A stretch of DNA of 64,000 nt, taken from NCBI GenBank assembly GCA_025403435.1, contig CM046341.1, positions 24,639,725-24,703,724 on the forward strand, read 5' to 3'. The position numbers and the translations under genes are program-made. Below, piece by piece: positions 56,783 to 64,000 of the stretch; positions within the stretch are counted from its first letter, which is position 1, and every line of letters begins with the position of its first letter. The notes below the pieces were generated by a model. The model searched no databases and was not told the origin of the DNA. It saw only the letters and a program-made list of their open reading frames with translations. Source of the stretch: Artocarpus heterophyllus. Lineage: Eukaryota; Streptophyta; Magnoliopsida; Rosales; Moraceae.

Positions 56783-57691
56783 CTACCTTTGAAACTCCTT
56801 TGTCTCCTCAGGGTTGCTTCTATAAGCCGATCGATTTGGAATGGAAGCGCCAGGTACAAAATCAATCTGATATTTTATTCCCCGAATTGGTGGCAAACCA
56901 TCAGGGACCTCATCCGGAAATACATCCTCAAATTCCTGGAATAGAGAAACAACAGAACTAGGCAATGTAGGGCCAAGTTTGTTAGTGTTTAAAAGTGCCT
57001 CCTTGTACAAAAGTACAATCATTGGCTGATTTGAAAACAACGCCCTTTTAATTTCACCGCCTCTCGCATAGAAGTTTGTTTTTCTCTCTACTTTTCTCTT
57101 ATTAGTTGATTGTGAATTTTTTTCAGCCCTCTCAATTTTCTCTCCCTTGCTCTCTTTGCTCTCCTTTTTCTCAGCCATCTCTTCTTTTTTTCTCTCACTG
57201 GCCAAACTCTCTCTCTGCACTCCCACTCTTGATTTTTCTCCACTCTTCATATTTTTTTTATCACTTTCTCTCTGTAAGCTCACTTGGTCTTCATAGACCT
57301 GTTTTGGTGTTAACGGAACAAGAGTGATCGTTTTTTGATTGTGAACAAATGAGTACTTGTTGGTGAACCCATCATGTTTAACTCGCTGATCAAATTGCCA
57401 TGGTCTGCCTAATAACAAGTGCCCAGCTTACATCGAAACCACATCGCACAAAACTTCATCTTCATATCTTCCAATGCAAAAAGAAACTAACACTTACTTA
57501 TGCACCTTTACCTCACCACTATCATTTAACCATTGCAATTTATAAGGTCGAGGATGCTTACTTATTGGCAGCCCTAACTTCTCTACCATGGTTGTGCTAG
57601 CAACGTTAGTATAACTCCCACCATCAATAATCACACTACATACCTTGATTTGGACATGGCACCTAGAATGGAAGATGTTTTCCCGTTGCAC
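56783..57691 (-). pseudogene. Protease and protease-RT linker of the CRM-like element
   Basis: The protease reads VCSVIIDGGSYTNVASTTMV near 57630, with D-G-G, a variant active-site triad common in related plant chromoviruses. A stop at 57494 is followed by a second frame from 57418 (MLLGRPWQFDQRVKHDGFTN) carrying a lysine/glutamate-rich linker (57330-57100) and then VVSLFQEFEDVFPDEVPDGL, the usual entry to RT. The linker is long and highly charged. Confidence 0.83.
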
Positions 57692-57703
57692 CTCTTCTTC
57701 TTC

Positions 57704-58935
57704 TTATTTGGCTTGCACACTTAAAGCTCTCCTTGCAATCAACAATTCTCCTGGGACAACGCACTCTTCATCGTCGGCATCCTCTAATGAAGGCATAGAA
57801 TCGTTGTCTGAATCCTCGTCGGTTTCAATCTCTCCATTGTCCCGCATCACCATAGCTCGTTTGTTTGGACATTGGCTTGCTATGTGACCTCTGCCTTGAC
57901 ATTTAAAACATTTAATATCATAATTTCGAGTAGTAGAAGAATCAGATTTACCTTGATTCCCATGGCTGGCGACCTCTTGTTTTTGCTCAGTCTTTGGCTT
58001 GGTGTTTGGTTGCTTCTCATCCTTCTTCCATTGGTTCATTTTCCAAGCAGATGTACTCAGGTTTTGGCTGGGATGTGTGTTACTGCCCCTCCTCATAAGT
58101 TGATTCTCAATTTTGATAGCCATGTGCGCCATGTTCTCCAACTCCACATAATGTTGCAACTCAACGGCATTGTGAATTTCTTGTTTCAAACCCACCAAAA
58201 ACCTTGCCATTGTAGCCTCCCAATCCTCCTCTATATTTGCCCAAATCATCATAACCTCCATCTCCTTATAGTACTCCTCCACACTCTGGTTGCCCTGCTT
58301 AAGATTTTGTAGTTTGTTGTACAACTCCCAGTAGTAGTAAGCTGGTACAAATTGCTTCCTCATCACGGTCTTCATCTCTTCCCATGACTCAATAGGTCGC
58401 TCTCTATTTCGTCTCCTATTTACGACAAGCTGATCCCGCCAGTAATAGCATAATTAGAAAATTCAATTACAACCGGTTTTACCTTCTTCGCCTCAGAATA
58501 GTTGTGGCAGTCAAAGACGAACTCCATTTTCTTCTCCCATTCTAGGTACGCTTAGGGATTGGATTTACCTTGAAATGATGGTATCTTCATTTTTATGCCT
58601 CTCAAACTATCATTTTCCTGGTTCCTAACTCTTCCATCCCATCCAAATCTCTAGTGACTACCCATTGAATCTTCTCCTTTATCAAACTCTTCCCCATCAA
58701 TCCCGTAGTATTCATCAAACTCTCCTCTAACCGGAACCATTTCCCGCCTACGCGCATGAGGAACATGTTGTGGCTGTTCCACACGTGTGTTTTCTGTCCG
58801 GTCTATCCTCTCATGAAGCTGTCCTAACTCTCCCCTCAACAATCGCCTCATCTCCCCTATCATCGCTACCACAAGGAGTTTTGGATCTACTGCACCAGAG
58901 ATACCCTCAATAGTGTTCTTGTTGTTGTTTGACAT
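57704..58935 (-). pseudogene. Gag of the CRM-like element
   Basis: The start is probably ATG at 58935 (MSNNNKNTIEGIS). A TAG after DSMGSH at about 58651 interrupts it. Another frame continues through IPSFQGKS and WEKKMEFVFDCHNYSEAKKV (58590-58480). The core KTVMRKQFVPAYYYWELYNK begins at 58375, then VEELENMAHMAIK-like sequence. The CCHC knuckle CFKCQGRGHIASQC is near 57910, with all zinc ligands. An acidic tail (ETDEDSDNDSMPSLEDADDE) ends at 57704, where a stop precedes the protease. Confidence 0.85.
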
Positions 58936-59551
58936 TTTATTTTTTCCAAAACAAAGTAAGAAACAATGCAAAGGACCTTACTACACTCTCTTACGTGTTT
59001 CACTCGTGAAATGGTTCACTCAATTTCACTTGTGTTTGCACTCAATAATTTCAGCTTTTGTCCACTCTAATGCTCTCGTCTCTTTGCATTTTTCCACTCG
59101 TTAATTCTCACTCAGTTCCTATAAAACTAGTCAAATCAATATCAAAATTTCCTTGACAATTCACAAATAGATTACCAAGGAGGCTCAGATTAGAAACAAG
59201 AATATAACAGGCACAGATAATTTGAGCTTTCGGAAATCACACCCAAAAGAAACGAAATTTGAGCAAAAATTTTTGGTCTTTGCAAGGAATTCAATTTTGG
59301 GTTCCTTAAACCATGAATAACAAGAATCTAAAAAAAAAATTAAGGAAGGTTCCCAGAGTCTTTTTTTTTTTCTCGGATCCTCTTGTTTTTCTTCTTTTCC
59401 TTTTTTTTTCTTTCTTTTCTTTTCGGATCTTTTTTTTAAAAAAAAAACTCAACTTTGATAATGGAAATCAAGACTCATGAATAATTGAATCAAACATAAA
59501 CTAAGGGAACGGATAAGCAAAACCTGATTAGAACCTCGCTCTGATGCCAAA

Positions 59552-60149
59552 TGATACGAACCCCGTCAAGAACTGACGCGACCCTAACCAAAATTGGTCT
59601 CCAAGCTTGAAATTTCTAATCGGTTTTGAACAGAACCGTGACCCAATGCCTAACAAGAAGCACGAACCTTGGTATGTGAGGACGCCACAATCAGCTATGG
59701 ACGGACTGATTGATAAGTCTATGAATGCCACAAAATTTTTTGATAAGTTTGAATAGTTTGTTTAAGAACCGATGAGAATTAAAACCTCAAATTGTGTGTA
59801 AAAAACTGATCTCCATTGATTGAAATTCGTTACAATATATAGTGGTTTCCCCTTTGTGAATTTTCAGCTCCTAATTGCCCATGGAATTTCGGGCAAATCA
59901 ATTACCAAAAAAAAAACACCCAATCTAAAGCAAATAAGGTAAGTTCCCTTAATGGCTTAAAAGCCTTACAATAATATGAAATAAAAGAAATGCATGTTTT
60001 CTAAAAAGAAAAGGAAACTAGACAATAAAGAGGTAAATAGCTGATTCTTCTCACCACTTGTCGCCTCAAAACGAGAAAGTAACTGAAATGGAAAGTAGCT
60101 TGATTATTTGCAGCCATATGGTGCTAATCACTTGTTGATTCTGCAAACA
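59552..60149 (-). repeat. LTR (right) of the CRM-like chain
   Basis: It matches 53493-54089 from TGATACGAACCCC to CTGCAAACA with few differences. By position next to the primer-binding site it is the 5' LTR of the internal region at 54090-59551. Confidence 0.9.
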
Positions 60150-60389
60150 TGATTACTCGGTCCCTTCTAGAACTTGAATCATGCATTTGTTGGTCTGGAT
60201 GTCACATGCAATTCCCTCAATGGGCCTCCATGCAATAGCTTGAGCCCAAGTTGCTTGAATCAGTCTAACAAGCGTTTCTTTGAACTTCTTCGCATGAGCT
60301 CTCGTAACCAGACCAATGGGAACTTGAATTGGATCTGAATATGTCCCATCCCACGTACTCTTGCTTGTGCTAACAATATCCTCATCAGT
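60150..60389 (-). pseudogene. Fragment of a second CRM-like pol 3' end
   Basis: It is nearly identical to 54090-54330: the polypurine tract, pol stop codon and C-terminal pol codons (including the region encoding RPIEGIACDIQTNKCMIQVL). Similarity ends at cctcatca near 60389, after which unrelated AT-rich DNA begins. It belongs to a neighbouring copy in the same orientation. Confidence 0.88.
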
Positions 60390-62427
60390 TCTTTAGTTAA
60401 AATTTGCTTCTTATTGAATGGTTTTGCAACTTAGCGTGTTATGGAACATTTTTTGTTTAAGGGCGTTTTGCTAATTCAAAAGGCTCAGGTCTATTTTAGC
60501 GATTTTTAAAAAAATGATGGTTTTATTCTTAACGGGTTTTTGTAGGTTATGGAATAATTTTTTTTAAAAAAATTATTCTAGTTGAATTTAAAACATACCA
60601 ATAATTCCTTGAAACTTGTTATTTTGAAACTAACGTAATAATAACTTGTTAAAACTTATTCTTTTCAAACTAGCATATTAATTTATTAAATTTTTTTCCT
60701 TTAATACCTTTATTAATATAAAATAAAACTTAAAAAAAACATTTCTAAAATTAAATATCGTTATAATTTCTTACTAGAAAATTTACAAATATTTGTTGTA
60801 TTTTCTATTGTAACATTTAAATAAATATATAATTTTTAAAGTCTTAAACCTATTTTAAAGGAGTTATCTAGAGCATATTTGTGCACTACTACTTAATTAT
60901 TCATACATACATAATTGTAAAAGAAAACATATTGCAGAAAATACATTTTGAATGAGCAGTATCCATTCTCATCTCCACTATTCGTCTATCGTTTGCTACT
61001 GCCCATTAAGTGTTGTTTTTGGACTAATACGGTATTGGGCCCGTTTCTAGCGTCGTATTACTATGCATCTATCATATTTGGATTTTCATAATACCCGTTC
61101 AAATATTTGTTTGAAAACTATTAAAAGTTTTTTAAAACTATTTTTATAAAACTTAAAGTTTTGTATTAAAAATTGTATTTTAAAATAACGTCCAAATTTG
61201 ATGAAACAGTAAACTGTTGACTCATATAGTTTTTTTTCGAGTGCTACACTTTCTCCTTGGTCATAAAATAGGATTTCGTTACTAATTGTTTGTAAAACTA
61301 GTACCAAGGGGTACTTTTCAATCAGTTTTAAAGGTTACCGTAAAATGATATGTTAAATACAATTTTTCTTTTAAAGTATTTTTTCGTGAAAGTTTTTTTG
61401 TTTCTTGTTTTGATCCAAAAAGTTTCATCTTTAATGAAATCTCTTGAACTATCCTTAGCGTTTCCATTCTTTTGGTTCTTTTTGCAAACTTTACCAATTA
61501 AAAAGTTGACTATTTTTATTAATACAATTCAAGGTCCAATTTAGAGACAGATTTTTATTAAATTTTCTTTACAAGAGTTCTTTGTTTCATTAAAAACTAA
61601 AACTTTTGTGCTTTGCAAAAATTACAATTTAGATTTTATGGAGGTTGTTTTCATTAAAAACCAAAAAACTACTTTTTTACTAAAAAAAAAACTAGTAGCT
61701 AGCCTTATACTACCCCATAACTGTATCAGAAAGGTAGAATTTCAATTTTTTTCTTTATAAAATTTTTCCATTTCATCGAAATCTAAAACTTTCGTGTTTG
61801 GTGAAAATTAAATTTCGGCCTTAAAATGGCCCGAAAACTTGAAAAATCGAATAAGTGGAAAACTAACCATAATTGTAATTTAGAGGTAGAATTTGAAAAA
61901 TTTTCTTCACAAAAGTTGTTTGTCTTATCAAAATCTAAAAGTTTTGTATTTAGAAAAATTGTGATTCAAACCTAAGATGGCCCAAATCGGCCAAAAAGTG
62001 GTTGCCCCTTGAAAAACAGTTTTGGACAGCCATAAAAATTGCTTTTGGAAACTTTGGCAGTTTTTAAAACTATCTGAAAACTTGATTTAAAGTCAACACT
62101 ACGTTTTCATACGATCGCAGAGTTTTATTCAAAACATCATGCAAAAACCTAAACTAAACATACATAACCTAACTTTTTTTACATATTATACATATAAAAC
62201 CACACTAACCAACACCCATGGGAATTATTACAACCTATTTCCTCATCAAAACATAAACTAACTCATAAAATACAAATTTTAACTTAAATAAAAGATTTAA
62301 GGAGGAGAGTTTAGAACATTTTATCCTTAAAGAATCTTTCTTCACAAAAGCTCTACTAAGAAAAAGTTTGTTCTACTAAGAAAAATGAAGGAGAAAGTTT
62401 GGAGTATACCTTTAATGATCACACTAG
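60390..62427. other. AT-rich DNA with degenerate repeats, no gene seen
   Basis: Positions 61555-61990 hold at least three loosely related blocks. Each has a ttcttcacaaaag-like string followed by aaatctaaaacttttgtgttt and a gaaaattaaattt stretch, near 61560, 61750 and 61900. Such arrays occur in plant gypsy LTRs, but no LTR ends are visible. I find no conserved protein. Confidence 0.4.
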
Positions 62428-63450
62428 TGTTAGGTTTGGTGTCTTATAAGCTGTGACATTGTAAATATTGTTAATAAATAAATAAAGTGACATTTTATAA
62501 TTATTTGGGTTGTTCATATATATATTATGAATACTTTTATAAACATCAAGAAAATTCCATGATTATTTATGTGGCTACAAATTTAGCATATAAGTGCTAT
62601 ATGCTTAGGGATAAAATTTATAGATAATAATCTAAATAGTCTGTGATAATTAATTAAAGTTTAGAATCTTTAATTAATATATTATAAGTATGGTGCAATC
62701 TCATTTAGAATGAAATAGTCTTATCCAGGCTATTAATATAGAGACATTGGATTGGAGGTACTTTATATAATGAGATTATATAGGACTGGACCAAATAAAT
62801 TATGAATCTTTAATAATTATCCATTACAAATAAAGTATTCATATTTATCACTATGATGATCATATATTTGACAGTCTTAATCCTGAGTATTTATTAGACT
62901 CTTATTTATTACATTATGTTTTTTGACTTGCATGTTAAGATTTATCTAAACACAGATTATAACTTGGCATCTTAGAAATATAATGTAATAAATGGCTGGG
63001 AATAATATTATACAAATATAAAATCCATTCCTTCCTTATGGAAGTTAGAAAAATAGTTTGCTTGAGTGATGATTTGAGGTTTGAACAATAAAGCGCTCGT
63101 TCATAATAAGATTATGAATTAACTATTCATTAGAAAATTATTGGAACTCAAGGATAAAGAAATAATAAAGAGAGGTGAACGAAATTTGAATCTAGCTCTT
63201 ATTATGAACTATTTATGGACGACTGACTTATATGTAATGATTATATTAAGGGAATACTCGCTTATTGTCTTTAAATAATTTTCACTATAATATAAGAGTT
63301 CAGTTTTAGGTTTTTAGTGGAGTAACGCTGAAACTAATAAATTTCACATATTATTTAAAGAGTTTAATTAATTATCAACTTTATTGGAGCTTGGGTTATA
63401 GGTCCATAGGTCCTCAATGCCACCTCTGTAACACTGTATTGGATTTAATG
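62428..63450 (+). repeat. Diverged Copia-type LTR-like region
   Basis: It begins TGTTAGGTTTGG and follows the same order of short blocks as the LTR of Copia element C: gacagtcttaatcctga near 62871, ttttagtggagtaacgctgaa near 63315, and ggagcttgggttataggtcc near 63384. No right end, TSD or internal region is clear. The similarity is in pattern rather than close identity. Confidence 0.4.
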
Positions 63451-64000
63451 TATAGAATGAATTATACATATTTAATTTAAAATTATTAAATTCTGAATTA
63501 ATTATTTCACACTTAAGATATTAATGTGATACAAAAAAATGTTTTCTGTGACACATATTATAATGTGATAAATGTTGTCACATTTAACTAAGCATTAGTT
63601 AAATTAATTAATTGATTATATTTAATTAATAAGATTAATTAAACATGTTTTAAATTAATTAATTGATAACATTTGAATAATAAGGTTATTTAAATATAAT
63701 TTTTAATTTTGTGTGACACATGTATAGTGAGACCACATTATGGACACAAAATTAAATAATTAATTGATTAATTTTAAAAAATCTAATTTTAAAAAAATAT
63801 GATTTATTTTTTAAATTTAATATATATATGTATATAAAAGATTTTAATTATATATATATATATATTATATATTTATATACACGAAATCTTTTAAAGATTT
63901 TGTTAACTTTTAAACTATATATATATATTATATAAACGTAAATCTTGCTTATGTTGTATTAAAAAAAGGTTGAATGGTAAACGAATATTAGATATATGTG
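63451..64000. other. AT-rich tail with TA microsatellites
   Basis: Repeated ttaattaattgat strings (63600-63780) and several (TA)n runs (63820-63870, 63915-63935). No gene is seen. Confidence 0.5.

Larger units (their letters stand above)
53289..60389 (-). mobile_element. CRM-like chromovirus chain: internal-LTR-internal-LTR-internal
   Basis: The order from left is: leader plus primer-binding site (53289-53492), LTR (53493-54089), a full internal region with pol and gag read on the minus strand (54090-59551), LTR (59552-60149), and the 3' end of a second pol (60150-60389). Each LTR therefore has internal sequence on both sides, and both outer ends are internal. The Pol frame lacks a chromodomain but ends with a GPVTRARVKKFKE segment, as in chromoviruses of the CRM type. 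The lineage call is inference. Stops occur in Gag, Pol and integrase. Confidence 0.85.

Overview
This window is plant nuclear DNA, from a flowering plant and most likely a eudicot. The evidence is spliceosomal-type gene remnants that match plant proteins, plant lineages of Ty1/copia and Ty3/gypsy LTR retrotransposons, an AT-rich background and 5-bp target-site duplications (TSDs). I cannot name the species. No complete host gene is present. The window is a transposon nest in which older insertions are split by younger ones, and two broken host genes lie inside it.

Layout. 1-3647: AT-rich intergenic DNA with one candidate terminal exon at 832-939. 3648-9078: Copia element A (+), old and full of stops, with a small inverted-repeat element inside its 3' LTR. 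9079-11431: mostly unassigned, with an LTR/polypurine-tract boundary near 10209. 11432-13628: solo LTR of a Tekay/Del-like chromovirus (TSD cttca). 14343-14667 and 16834-16842: remnant of 15-cis-zeta-carotene isomerase (Z-ISO), cut by a second solo LTR of the same family (14668-16828, TSD tgtac). 16843-25680: Tekay/Del element on the minus strand with two LTRs, followed at once by a second truncated internal region (25681-26538), so that LTR-internal-LTR-internal form a chain. 26539-32848 and 42528-43610: 5'-truncated Tat-lineage gypsy element (+). It has RT, RNase H, archaeal-type RNase H and integrase, then a tandem-repeat zone, an antisense ORF, a duplicated 130-bp segment and a 3' LTR. Copia element B (32849-42522, minus strand, TSD ttttc) is nested in it. 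43611-47396: Copia element C (+), a relative of B that lost most of pol. 47397-47660: LINE RT fragment, interrupted by a solo Copia-type LTR (47661-49184, TSD gcctt). 49330-50980: degenerate GINS subunit PSF2 gene (minus strand). 51969-53288: LTR pieces. 53289-60389: CRM-like chromovirus chain on the minus strand in which both LTRs have internal sequence on both sides. 60390-64000: AT-rich DNA with degenerate repeats and a Copia-like LTR.

The retroelements are inactive as seen. Gag, protease, integrase and RT frames carry stops and frameshifts, and several catalytic aspartates read as asparagine. Many of these changes are C-to-T or G-to-A, the pattern expected from cytosine methylation and deamination. 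The most unusual signal is a CpG-rich, nearly palindromic motif (consensus GTTCGGCAGGCCGAAC) arranged in clusters of about four to eight copies. It occurs in the LTRs or leaders of both the Tekay-like gypsy family and the unrelated Copia B/C family.
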